From contig QYPA01000147.1 in assembly GCA_007279715.1 (NCBI GenBank), positions 1 through 39,170 on the forward strand: a stretch of DNA of 39,170 nucleotides, in the 5' to 3' direction. Shown piece by piece: positions 32,934-39,170 of this stretch. Under the pieces are notes generated by a model. The model did not search any database and was not told the DNA's origin. It saw only the letters and a program-made list of their open reading frames with translations. A program made the translations under genes and the position numbers. This stretch comes from Comamonadaceae bacterium (lineage in GTDB: Bacteria; Pseudomonadota; Gammaproteobacteria; Burkholderiales; Burkholderiaceae_C). Within the stretch, counting starts at the first letter, position 1; each line of letters begins with the position of its first letter.

Positions 32934-33608
32934 TTACTCTGTGAGCCTCAATGAATGAGGTCTTGTGAATCCAGCGATCGCAAGGGCCAGATCGTCAATT
33001 GATTTGGCGTGGATGGGGTCTTCAAGATAAAAAAGCAAGTCTTGCGAGTACCACCCGTAACTGAGCGCATGGGCCATGCGCGCTATGACAGGAATTTTGT
33101 CTTCTTCAATTTTTGTAGAGGATAGCCGAAACGCCGCAGTCCACATCTGCGTATATTGGTCATGGATTTTTTGTAGCGCTTGGGCTGAGGAGATTTGTCT
33201 TTCTAAAAGCAAAAAAGCTTGCCACTCTTTGGGCCGAGAAAAGCTGATATTTATAAAGGTATTTAATATCGCCTTCACCATGATGGCCACAGGCTGACCC
33301 GCATTTTTTGCGACGGTGGCTTGTAAAAGCGTGGCGCCGTCTTTGCACCGGTTGTTAATCGTTGCGGCTGCAAGCGCACGCAAGTTGGGGTAATAGTCGT
33401 AAAAGGTTCCGATACCGACTCCGGCAACCGAGACCACTTCTCGAATGGTGGTTTTTTCGTAACCTTGGTCTAACAAAATCCGAACAAAGGCTTCTTGTAG
33501 CGCCGTAACGGTCACTTGAGAACGGCTTTGAACAGGCTTCGCTCGCTTGAGAGACGCGGTATTTTTTGCACCACCGGGGTGCTTATTCAAAATCCGAACA
33601 CTATTCAT
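32934..33608 (-). CDS. TetR-family transcriptional regulator
   Basis: This 224-aa protein has a TetR helix-turn-helix at about residues 33-80 (LQEAFVRILLDQGYEKTTIR, then VAGVGIGTFYDYYPNLRALA), preceded by a basic 25-residue tail. The C-terminal ligand-binding part is helical (FINISFSRPKEWQAFLLLER). TetR proteins repress nearby or divergent genes until they bind a ligand. It is divergent from the AraC-like gene, with 61 bases between them, which probably hold its operator. It is the first ordinary chromosomal gene beyond the islands; the regulated substrate cannot be inferred. Confidence 0.92.
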   Translation of the reverse strand: MNSVRILNKHPGGAKNTASLKRAKPVQSRSQVTVTALQEAFVRILLDQGYEKTTIREVVSVAGVGIGTFYDYYPNLRALAAATINNRCKDGATLLQATVAKNAGQPVAIMVKAILNTFINISFSRPKEWQAFLLLERQISSAQALQKIHDQYTQMWTAAFRLSSTKIEEDKIPVIARMAHALSYGWYSQDLLFYLEDPIHAKSIDDLALAIAGFTRPHSLRLTE

Positions 33609-33669
33609 GGATGTTTCAAATAAACTTAGTAATATAAATTTACCACCATTTTGATGGGAATCATTAAAA

Positions 33670-33975
33670 ATGTTAATTCAATTCCAGTCTGGCGCGAAGC
33701 CACAGACCTCTGAGCAACAGTTGGAAAAACTGTGTGCGTGGATTGATTCACATATTGATGAATCCATCGGATGGCCTGAGTTGATTCAGCAAAGCGGCTT
33801 AGATTTCAACAATATTCAGTACATCTTTTCTCGCTATAAATCAACCACTCCGATGACTTGGATAAGAAATCGCAGGCTTGAACTTCACGAGACAAAAAAG
33901 AAGTCACTCAACGCCGTAGCTTATCAAAATCGAGTCGCCAAATCAGAATCCAGATTCGCTAGCCACGCCCAGTAA
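33670..33975 (+). CDS. AraC-type HTH protein, probably truncated
   Basis: This 101-aa protein is little more than an AraC/XylS DNA-binding domain. The first helix-turn-helix and linker helix are clear (LCAWIDSHIDESIGWPELIQ, FSRYKSTTPMTWIRNRRLEL), and the second is recognisable (LNAVAYQNRVAKSESRFASH) but stops before the usual final helix with G-x-SP. There is no ligand-binding domain. The 3' end overlaps the convergent ferredoxin reductase gene by 33 bases. It is either a small regulator or a remnant of a larger gene; the missing C-terminal helix favours a remnant. No convincing ribosome site precedes the ATG. Confidence 0.55.
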   Translation: MLIQFQSGAKPQTSEQQLEKLCAWIDSHIDESIGWPELIQQSGLDFNNIQYIFSRYKSTTPMTWIRNRRLELHETKKKSLNAVAYQNRVAKSESRFASHAQ

Positions 33976-35022
33976 TTTGTGTAGGGCTGTGCTGGTAGTG
34001 GTGTATTGCAGCGGGGTTTTCTGATCGGGAAAAATAATCTCAGAGGCTCCGTAGGCAGCCAGCGTAGCTTCGTGAAATCCACATACGATCAGTTTCTTTT
34101 TTCCAGGGTAAGTATTGATGTCGCCCACAGCGAAGATTCCACGGGCACTAGTTTCAAAGGTCGCGGTATTGACCGGAAGCTGTTTACGCTCCATCGCTAA
34201 TCCCCATTGACTGATCGGTCCCAATTTGGGCGAAAGGCCAAGGTAGGGGAGCAGGACGTCTAAGTTAACCGTGTGCGGCTTGTCCGATGTGTCCGTCACC
34301 TCCACGCTCGTAAGGCGTTGGTTGACTGAGCCGAAACCCGTGATTTGCCCAGCAATAAATTGAACCGCACCGGCAGAACGCAGTGCTTGAAACTTTGCTA
34401 TGGTCTCAGTTTGGGCTTGGAATACGTCTCTTCGGTGAATCAGGGTCAGCCCTTGGGCTAGAGGCTCATTGGTCTCAGCATTGCCATGGCAAAGCGCTAT
34501 CGCCGCCTCTAAGGCGGCATCATCACCACCCACAATCACCACCGACTTGCCTGCCGCAATCCCAAGGTTGGAGGTTTGGTAATGCAATTGGGTTCCGATA
34601 AAGGCTTCTAATCCTTCGAACTTCAAGGTGCGAGGCAAGAACGCGCCTACTCCGGCGGCAATAAAAAGTGTTTTGGTTAAAAAAACCTTGCCTAGGGAGG
34701 TTTGAACGCGGTAGCGTTGGTCGGTTTGTCTTTCAACGGAATCGACCGTTTGGTGAAGATGAAAGTCGGGCTTAAAAGGCGCGGCTTGGGATAGCAAACG
34801 TTCTACGAGCTCGCGCCCAGAACAGACGCTCAATGCTGGAATATCGTAAATGGGCTTATCGGCATAGAGTTCTATGCATTGCCCGCCTGCATGGGGGAGG
34901 GCATCGATGACGTGGGCATGAATGCCCAGCAAACCCAATTCAAAAACTTGAAACAAACCGACAGGGCCTGCACCGATAATGAGAGCATCGGTTTCAACAG
35001 GGCTTTGCATGGTTTGCGTCAT
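33943..35022 (-). CDS. Ferredoxin/flavodoxin-NADP+ reductase, thioredoxin-reductase-like
   Basis: This 359-aa flavoprotein has an FAD-binding GAGPVG (residues 17-22) after a strand, HAGGQCIELYADKPIYDIP (44-62) typical of this reductase type, an NADP-binding segment VVIVGGDDAALEAA (161-174) and the C-terminal FAD contact GIFAVGDINTYPGKKKLIV. There is no CxxC redox motif, so it is a ferredoxin-NADP reductase of the thioredoxin-reductase-like class, not a thioredoxin reductase. It moves electrons between NADPH and ferredoxin or flavodoxin in the cytoplasm. The ferredoxin gene ends 14 bases before its start, so the redox pair is one operon. Confidence 0.9.
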   Translation of the reverse strand: MTQTMQSPVETDALIIGAGPVGLFQVFELGLLGIHAHVIDALPHAGGQCIELYADKPIYDIPALSVCSGRELVERLLSQAAPFKPDFHLHQTVDSVERQTDQRYRVQTSLGKVFLTKTLFIAAGVGAFLPRTLKFEGLEAFIGTQLHYQTSNLGIAAGKSVVIVGGDDAALEAAIALCHGNAETNEPLAQGLTLIHRRDVFQAQTETIAKFQALRSAGAVQFIAGQITGFGSVNQRLTSVEVTDTSDKPHTVNLDVLLPYLGLSPKLGPISQWGLAMERKQLPVNTATFETSARGIFAVGDINTYPGKKKLIVCGFHEATLAAYGASEIIFPDQKTPLQYTTTSTALHKLLGVASESGF

Positions 35023-35036
35023 GCGGCTAGTCGGAG

Positions 35037-35366
35037 TTAGCGGATCAGCTGCGAGAGCTTATCGGTTTTGTCTTTCCATTCTTCTGCTTCAGGCAAGGGC
35101 GCTTTGCGCTTGGTGATGCTTTTCCAGCTGGAAAGCTTCGCCAGTTCGGCGTTTAACGCGGTCATGTGCTTTTGGTCGTGGGGCACGTCTTCTTCTGCGT
35201 AAATGGCGTTGACAGGGCACTCTGGAATACAGACAGCACAGTCAATGCATTCATCGGGGTCGATTGTCAAAAAGTTGGGGCCTTCGCGAAAACAGTCCAC
35301 AGGACAGACATCGACGCAGTCGGTGTATTTGCATTTGATGCAGGCTTCGGTAACGGTATGGGTCAT
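35037..35366 (-). CDS. fdxA: 7Fe ferredoxin, FdxA type
   Basis: This 109-aa ferredoxin begins [25 protein letters not shown], the signature of the seven-iron ferredoxins: the first cluster-binding segment is degenerate (CxxxxxxC spacing for [3Fe-4S]) and the second is the standard [13 protein letters not shown] for [4Fe-4S]. A helical tail of about 40 residues follows, as usual in FdxA. It donates or accepts electrons, and the reductase encoded 14 bases downstream is its likely partner. The length and sequence are normal for Burkholderiales. Confidence 0.95.
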   Translation of the reverse strand: MTHTVTEACIKCKYTDCVDVCPVDCFREGPNFLTIDPDECIDCAVCIPECPVNAIYAEEDVPHDQKHMTALNAELAKLSSWKSITKRKAPLPEAEEWKDKTDKLSQLIR

Positions 35367-35430
35367 TCTGGATTCTTAAGTTTTTTCGCGAAACCGTGAT
35401 TTTATTGGCTTTTACTCAAAGCACCTGAAC

Positions 35431-35464
35431 AAAAAGAAAAAGGGCTGGTTAAAACCAGCCCTTT
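35431..35464 (-). terminator. Rho-independent terminator of SWIB gene
   Basis: AAAGGGCTGGTT (35439-35450) and AACCAGCCCTTT (35453-35464) form a 12-bp stem with loop AA. On the minus strand it is followed by TTTTCTTTTTG, 21 bases after the stop at 35486. Confidence 0.88.
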
Positions 35465-35485
35465 GTCGAAATAGGCGGGTTTCGC

Positions 35486-35866
35486 TTATTTCAAGTGCTT
35501 GCCAATCAGGCCGGCCATTTCGAACATGGTGACTTGGGCTTTGCCAAACACTTCTTTAAGTTTTGCGTCTGAATTGATGTTGCGTTTGTTGACAGCGTCT
35601 TGCAGATTGTTTTTCTTGATATAAACCCACAACTTGCTGACCACTTCGGTACGTGGCAATGGATTTGAACCCACAACCGCAGCTAAAGCAGCGCTAGGTG
35701 TCAAGGGCTTCATAAACGCAGCGTTCACAGCGCGTTTTTTCGCAGGCGCTTTTTTAGCGACTACTTTTTTCGCAGGAGCCGCTTTTTTAGCTGCTACTTT
35801 TTTCGCAGGAGCTGCCTTCTTTGCTGGAGCCGCTTTTTTTGCCGGTGCTTTTTTTGCAGTTGCCAT
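35486..35866 (-). CDS. SWIB-domain protein with histone H1-like tail
   Basis: From ATG at 35866 (preceded by AAGGA nine bases upstream) the protein has 126 residues. Residues 1-45 are AAPAKK/VAAKK repeats like histone H1, very basic and disordered. Residues 50-126 form a SWIB/MDM2 domain (MKPLTPSAALAAVVGSNPLP, LWVYIKKNNLQD, LKEVFGK, GLIGKHL). Such fusions are common in beta-proteobacteria and probably bind DNA or compact the nucleoid. The AAKK repeats make the coding DNA repetitive, so length may vary between strains. It has its own terminator and is probably monocistronic. Confidence 0.93.
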   Translation of the reverse strand: MATAKKAPAKKAAPAKKAAPAKKVAAKKAAPAKKVVAKKAPAKKRAVNAAFMKPLTPSAALAAVVGSNPLPRTEVVSKLWVYIKKNNLQDAVNKRNINSDAKLKEVFGKAQVTMFEMAGLIGKHLK

Positions 35867-36052
35867 AATCAATTGTCCTTCTTGAAGTTAATAGATCACC
35901 AGTGAATTACTTCTTATCTGGTAAGCAGGATGCTACTGGAGAAAGAGGAGGTTTCCAAGCGGGAAAACGCTTTTTTCATTGGTAAATTGCATATTTTTTA
36001 AAGAACATCGCAGAATAGGCCTCTTTTTTGGGCTCTTTTAAGAAACATTTTT

Positions 36053-36574
36053 ATGAACGTAGACTTTTCAACGTGTGACTTGTGTGATGCGCAAAAGGCC
36101 GATTTCAGTGGGATATTTCGTGTTCTCGCGCCGGTTTTTAGAGACTTTGGCGGAGTCAAAAAATTCTGTGGCCCAGTGGAAACGGTGAAGTGCTTTGAAG
36201 ACAACAGCCTTGTTAAAGCGGCGGTGGACTCTCCCGGTTGGCTAGAGACGAGCGCTGGCCGCGTCGCCAAGGTCCTGGTGGTGGATGGCGGCGGCTCTTT
36301 GCGCAAAGCTCTTTTGGGTGGCAACTTGGTTGCCGCCGCTTCGCGTAATGGATGGGCGGGAATGGTGGTCGATGGTTGTGTCCGGGATCTGGAGGAATTA
36401 GGGAAAGCCAATGTAGGCATTCGGGCGTTAGCCTCTATACCCATGCCCACCGACAAACGCAATGAAGGACAAAGCCAAATTCCAGTCCAAATTCAAGGCA
36501 CCTGGGTTCGTCCGGGTGAATGGTTGTATGCGGATGCGGATGGAATCGTGGTCAGTGCGAATCCGCTTAGCTAA
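36053..36574 (+). CDS. rraA: RraA family protein (RNase E regulator / HMG aldolase-like)
   Basis: This 173-aa protein has the RraA fold signature: FSTCDLCDA at the N-terminus, VVDGGGSLRKALLGGNLVAA (77-96), NGWAGMVVDGCVRDLEEL (99-116; Arg111 and Asp112 are the metal/substrate pair of the aldolase-type members) and a C-terminal PGEWLYADADGIVV. Members either bind RNase E and inhibit it or act as 4-hydroxy-4-methyl-2-oxoglutarate aldolases, and sequence alone does not decide this. The 3' end overlaps the convergent EamA gene by 4 bases. Confidence 0.92.
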   Translation: MNVDFSTCDLCDAQKADFSGIFRVLAPVFRDFGGVKKFCGPVETVKCFEDNSLVKAAVDSPGWLETSAGRVAKVLVVDGGGSLRKALLGGNLVAAASRNGWAGMVVDGCVRDLEELGKANVGIRALASIPMPTDKRNEGQSQIPVQIQGTWVRPGEWLYADADGIVVSANPLS

Positions 36575-37509
36575 GAAAGTACTGGCTTTTTGCTCGGAGC
36601 GGTCGCTAATAAGAGGCCCAGCAAAGCAACAGCAAAAGCGATGGCCTGCATTAGAGTGAAGTTTTCGCCTAAGAAAACAATGCCTACCACCGCAGCAGAG
36701 ATGGGCAGCATGACGCTGAAAATCCCTGCTTTGGCAGCAGGAATCGTCTTGAGGCCTGTCATCCAGAGCCATACGGTCCACACACTGGCCGCAAGGGCGT
36801 AAAACAAGAGCAACATCCAAGACGACCCGTGAACGGCTCCAAAGTCGAAGGACAGGGCGTAGTAAATGCCAGCGGGGGTCATCAACACAAAGCCAAAGAG
36901 GTTGATGATGGAGGCAATGCGTTTGGGGCTGATGTTTGCCGTCAGTCTTTTCCCAATCACGATGTAAGCGGCCTCGCAAACCACGGCCCCAAACACCAAT
37001 AGATTTCCGATCATCGCGTTGTTAACCTCACCTTCGCTAGGCAATAAAGAGGCAGTGAGTGCATCCACTGGATGTTTCGCCAATGACAACAAAGCAATCC
37101 CGATAGCAGCACAAGCGATAGAAAGCCCAATGCGCAAGCCCATGCGCTCATTGAGAAAATACCAACTCATGAGCGCCGAGACGGCCGGAATGGCTGCCAA
37201 GATGACTCCCGCTGACACCGCGCTGGTCATGCTGACACCAAAGAGCATACAAATCGAAAATAGGAAATTCCCTAGAAAAGACTCTAAAAACAACAGTCCC
37301 TTGGTCCTTTGATCTAGCGGGAGTTCAGAGCTGGGTTTCTTTAACCACCCCGCCATCGCGACAGCCGCTATGCCAAAACGCAACCAAGCCAATAAAAAGA
37401 CGGGGAGGGCGGCCACCAAGGGTTTCGAGAGAGCGACGTAGGAGCCAACGAGTGTCATACTGAGCGCTAAACAGCCATACGCCAAGCTGCGTTGTTGAAG
37501 ATTTTCCAA
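36571..37509 (-). CDS. EamA/DMT-superfamily transporter
   Basis: This 312-aa integral membrane protein has about ten hydrophobic segments arranged as two EamA repeats; characteristic stretches are PVFLLAWLRFGIAAVAMAGW in the first half, the ALMSWYFLNERMGLRIGLSI helix and, in the second, MLPISAAVVGIVFLGENFTL. DMT transporters export or import amino acids, nucleotides or drugs; the substrate here is unknown. It is divergent from the potF-like gene, with 150 bases between them, and convergent with rraA. It ends in a short basic cytoplasmic tail (TAPSKKPVLS). Confidence 0.92.
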   Translation of the reverse strand: MENLQQRSLAYGCLALSMTLVGSYVALSKPLVAALPVFLLAWLRFGIAAVAMAGWLKKPSSELPLDQRTKGLLFLESFLGNFLFSICMLFGVSMTSAVSAGVILAAIPAVSALMSWYFLNERMGLRIGLSIACAAIGIALLSLAKHPVDALTASLLPSEGEVNNAMIGNLLVFGAVVCEAAYIVIGKRLTANISPKRIASIINLFGFVLMTPAGIYYALSFDFGAVHGSSWMLLLFYALAASVWTVWLWMTGLKTIPAAKAGIFSVMLPISAAVVGIVFLGENFTLMQAIAFAVALLGLLLATAPSKKPVLS

Positions 37510-37660
37510 AATCGGGGAGGGGTTTGGGTGATGAATAAGACGGTAATTATTGTCTAAGATCGACGGGAAGCCCGCTACGCTTTTATAATTTCTGCGGACT
37601 ATGCTGCTCGCCTTGTTTCATGGTCGGCCCTTTTTTTATTCCTGACGGAGATTTTCGATA

Positions 37661-38794
37661 ATGAAAAAATACATTTGGACTGCGTTGGTTTCCACTTTGG
37701 TGCTTGCTGCTTGCGGCAAAAAAGAAGAGGCGCCGGCAGTCGCCGCAAGCGCTTCAGCATCAGCTGAAGAAAAAGTTCTCAATATTTACAACTGGCCAGA
37801 CTATGTTCCTGAGGGGATGATCGCTGCATTTGAAAAAGAGACTGGGATCAAGGTCAATTACGATACCTTTGAAACCAATGAAGCTTTGAATGCCAAATTG
37901 GTCGCTGGCAATACAGGCTACGACATCGTAGTTCCCGGAACCGCCTTTAGCCCTTCACAAACTGAAGCGGGCTTCTTCCAGCCTTTAGACCGCAGCAAGC
38001 TGAAAAATTACGGCAATTTAGATCCCGTCATCATGAACAGCCTGACCAAGGCGGATCCAGGAAATAAGCATTTGGTTCCTTGGGCCTGGGGCTTTACGAC
38101 GGTTGGTATCAACCGCACCAAGGTTGAAAAAGCCTTGGGCAAAATGGCAATGCCGGAAAACGCTTGGGATTTGGTTTTAAAACCTGAATACACCTCCAAA
38201 CTCAAGTCATGTGGCATTGCCTATTTAGACTCGCCTACAGAAATTTTGCCCGCAGCGCTTCACTACATCGGTAAAGACGCTTACTCTAATGATCCTGCCG
38301 ACTACAAAGCCGCCGCAGACATGTTAAGCAAAGTACGCAAAGACATTCGCCTATTCAGCGCAACAATGATCGATGATATTTCGGGTGGCAAGGCGTGTGC
38401 AGTGGTGGGTTGGTCTGGCGATATCAACATCGCGGCAACTCGCGCAAAAGAAAACGGCTCTAAAGACGTGATCGAAGCCCTTTTACCAAGCACGGGCGCT
38501 TTGATTTTCTTTGACACGATGGCGATTACAAAAGATGCCAAGCACCCCAACAATGCGCTGGCATTTATCGATTTCTATCTGCGTGCCGAAAACGGCGCAC
38601 TGGTATCGAATGAGATGAGCTACCCCACCGCCAATAAAGCAGCTTTGGAAAAAATGAAACCGGAAGTTTCTGGCAATAAAACCATTTTCTTAGACCCGGA
38701 GTACGCTAATAAAATGGTCGCACCCGGTAAGTTTTCCAATGAAGGACGTGAGGCGCTGGCAAACGCTTACAACGCGTTCAAAAAAGGCAAGTAA
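37661..38794 (+). CDS. potF: Polyamine ABC transporter substrate-binding lipoprotein, PotF-like
   Basis: This 377-aa protein has a lipoprotein signal (MKKYIWTALVSTLVLAAC, lipobox Cys18) and a SBP_bac fold. LNIYNWPDYVPEGMIAAFEK is the typical opening of PotD/PotF. GYDIVVPGTAFSPSQTEAGF, ALHYIGKDAYSNDPADYKAA, VVGWSGDINIAA and GALIFFDTMAI continue the family pattern, including the aspartates and aromatic residues that bind putrescine. It captures putrescine or a related polyamine in the periplasm. GGAG lies upstream of the ATG, and a TATAAT at 37584-37589 is the likely -10. A terminator hairpin separates it from the ATP-binding gene, so it is probably made in excess over the transporter. Confidence 0.93.
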   Translation: MKKYIWTALVSTLVLAACGKKEEAPAVAASASASAEEKVLNIYNWPDYVPEGMIAAFEKETGIKVNYDTFETNEALNAKLVAGNTGYDIVVPGTAFSPSQTEAGFFQPLDRSKLKNYGNLDPVIMNSLTKADPGNKHLVPWAWGFTTVGINRTKVEKALGKMAMPENAWDLVLKPEYTSKLKSCGIAYLDSPTEILPAALHYIGKDAYSNDPADYKAAADMLSKVRKDIRLFSATMIDDISGGKACAVVGWSGDINIAATRAKENGSKDVIEALLPSTGALIFFDTMAITKDAKHPNNALAFIDFYLRAENGALVSNEMSYPTANKAALEKMKPEVSGNKTIFLDPEYANKMVAPGKFSNEGREALANAYNAFKKGK

Positions 38795-38811
38795 TTTGAA
38801 TTGAGAACCTG

Positions 38812-38852
38812 AAAAGGGCTGTTTGTACGTCGGTATAAACAGCCCTTTTTAA
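38812..38852 (+). terminator. Hairpin terminator between potF-like and potG-like genes
   Basis: AAAAGGGCTGTTT (38812-38824) and AAACAGCCCTTTT (38837-38849) form a 13-bp stem, followed by TT. It lies inside an operon, so it probably acts as a partial terminator that raises expression of the binding protein relative to the permease parts. Confidence 0.88.
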
Positions 38853-38886
38853 TGGAGTTTCTCCCCTAAAGTAGGAAACAAAAAGC

Positions 38887-39170
38887 ATGGTGGATGAAAC
38901 TGGGCAATCCGGTTACCTGGTGACAGAGAAGTTAGTCAAACGCTTTGATGACGCGCTCGCGGTGGACGATGTGACTTTATCCGTGGCAAAAGGCGAGATA
39001 TTTGCCTTGTTGGGAAGTTCAGGGTGCGGTAAATCTACCTTGCTGCGCATGCTTGCAGGATTCGAATCACCCACATCAGGTCGCATTTTGTTGGGCGGGC
39101 AAGACATCGCTTCATTTGCGCCTTACCAGCGACCTATCAATATGATGTTTCAGTCGTATGCGCTTTTCCC
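38887..39170 (+). CDS. potG: Polyamine ABC transporter ATP-binding protein, 3' end beyond window
   Basis: The first 94 residues of an ABC ATPase are visible: [20 protein letters not shown], Walker [10 protein letters not shown] (residues 43-51), [20 protein letters not shown] and the Q-loop MMFQSYALF. The last codon is cut by the window edge. The layout and neighbours match PotG/PotA. It energises the uptake system served by the adjacent lipoprotein. No strong ribosome site precedes the ATG at 38887; the hairpin ends 35 bases upstream. Confidence 0.93.
   Translation, partial: MVDETGQSGYLVTEKLVKRFDDALAVDDVTLSVAKGEIFALLGSSGCGKSTLLRMLAGFESPTSGRILLGGQDIASFAPYQRPINMMFQSYALF

Overview
The window looks like a betaproteobacterial chromosome, most likely Burkholderiales and close to Comamonadaceae. 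The right-hand 6 kb supports this: an AAKK-rich SWIB histone-like protein, a 7Fe ferredoxin next to a thioredoxin-reductase-like ferredoxin reductase, RraA, an EamA transporter and a putrescine-type ABC transporter. This placement is inferred from gene style; no rRNA is present.

Layout. (1) 1-771: C-terminal part of a WYL-domain regulator cut by the window edge. (2) 772-16,790: a visibly AT-richer block that reads as a defence cluster, built from two convergent transcription units meeting at 5,156/5,159. The forward unit encodes an unknown protein, a GIY-YIG nuclease, a DGQHR (DndB-like) protein and a SNF2 helicase. The reverse unit (16,054 to 5,159) encodes a small DnaJ-type zinc knuckle, a helical protein, an Hsp70/actin-fold ATPase, a large DNA-phosphorothioation-associated methyltransferase carrying a C-terminal M15-like zinc-hydrolase domain, then a DUF4007 protein, a 1119-aa ATPase and a PAPS-reductase-type ATP pyrophosphatase; the last three match SspB, SspC and SspD. 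(3) 16,799-20,329: a NERD-UvrD helicase and a Sel1-repeat protein, with more GC-rich coding. (4) 20,346-30,372: island backbone with a short tyrosine recombinase, an HU protein, a run of unrecognised genes (one with polymerase-like palm motifs) and a full tyrosine integrase. (5) 30,428-32,712: an intact tRNA-Asn, a second integrase and a half copy of the tRNA, forming a tandem att arrangement with a perfect 41-bp direct repeat. (6) 32,934-39,170: ordinary chromosomal genes.

How the genes may work together. DUF4007, ATPase and PAPS-reductase-like proteins are the core of the SspBCD DNA phosphorothioation machinery, which replaces a backbone oxygen with sulfur in a sequence-specific way. The methyltransferase family is named for its association with such clusters. 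No cysteine desulfurase (DndA/SspA) and no known restriction partner (SspE, DndFGH, SspFGH) is visible. The forward unit (GIY-YIG nuclease, DGQHR protein, SNF2 helicase) is therefore the best candidate for the sensing or restriction half. The Hsp70-like, helical and J-type zinc-knuckle trio is not part of any phosphorothioation system I know. The proposed composite system is inference; the families of its core members are well supported by motifs.

The islands sit beside tRNA-Asn. Island A (int at 28,990) extends leftwards and its left end is not recognisable in the window, so the defence cluster is probably its cargo. A second, small remnant unit (30.5-32.7 kb) lies between island A and the chromosome.
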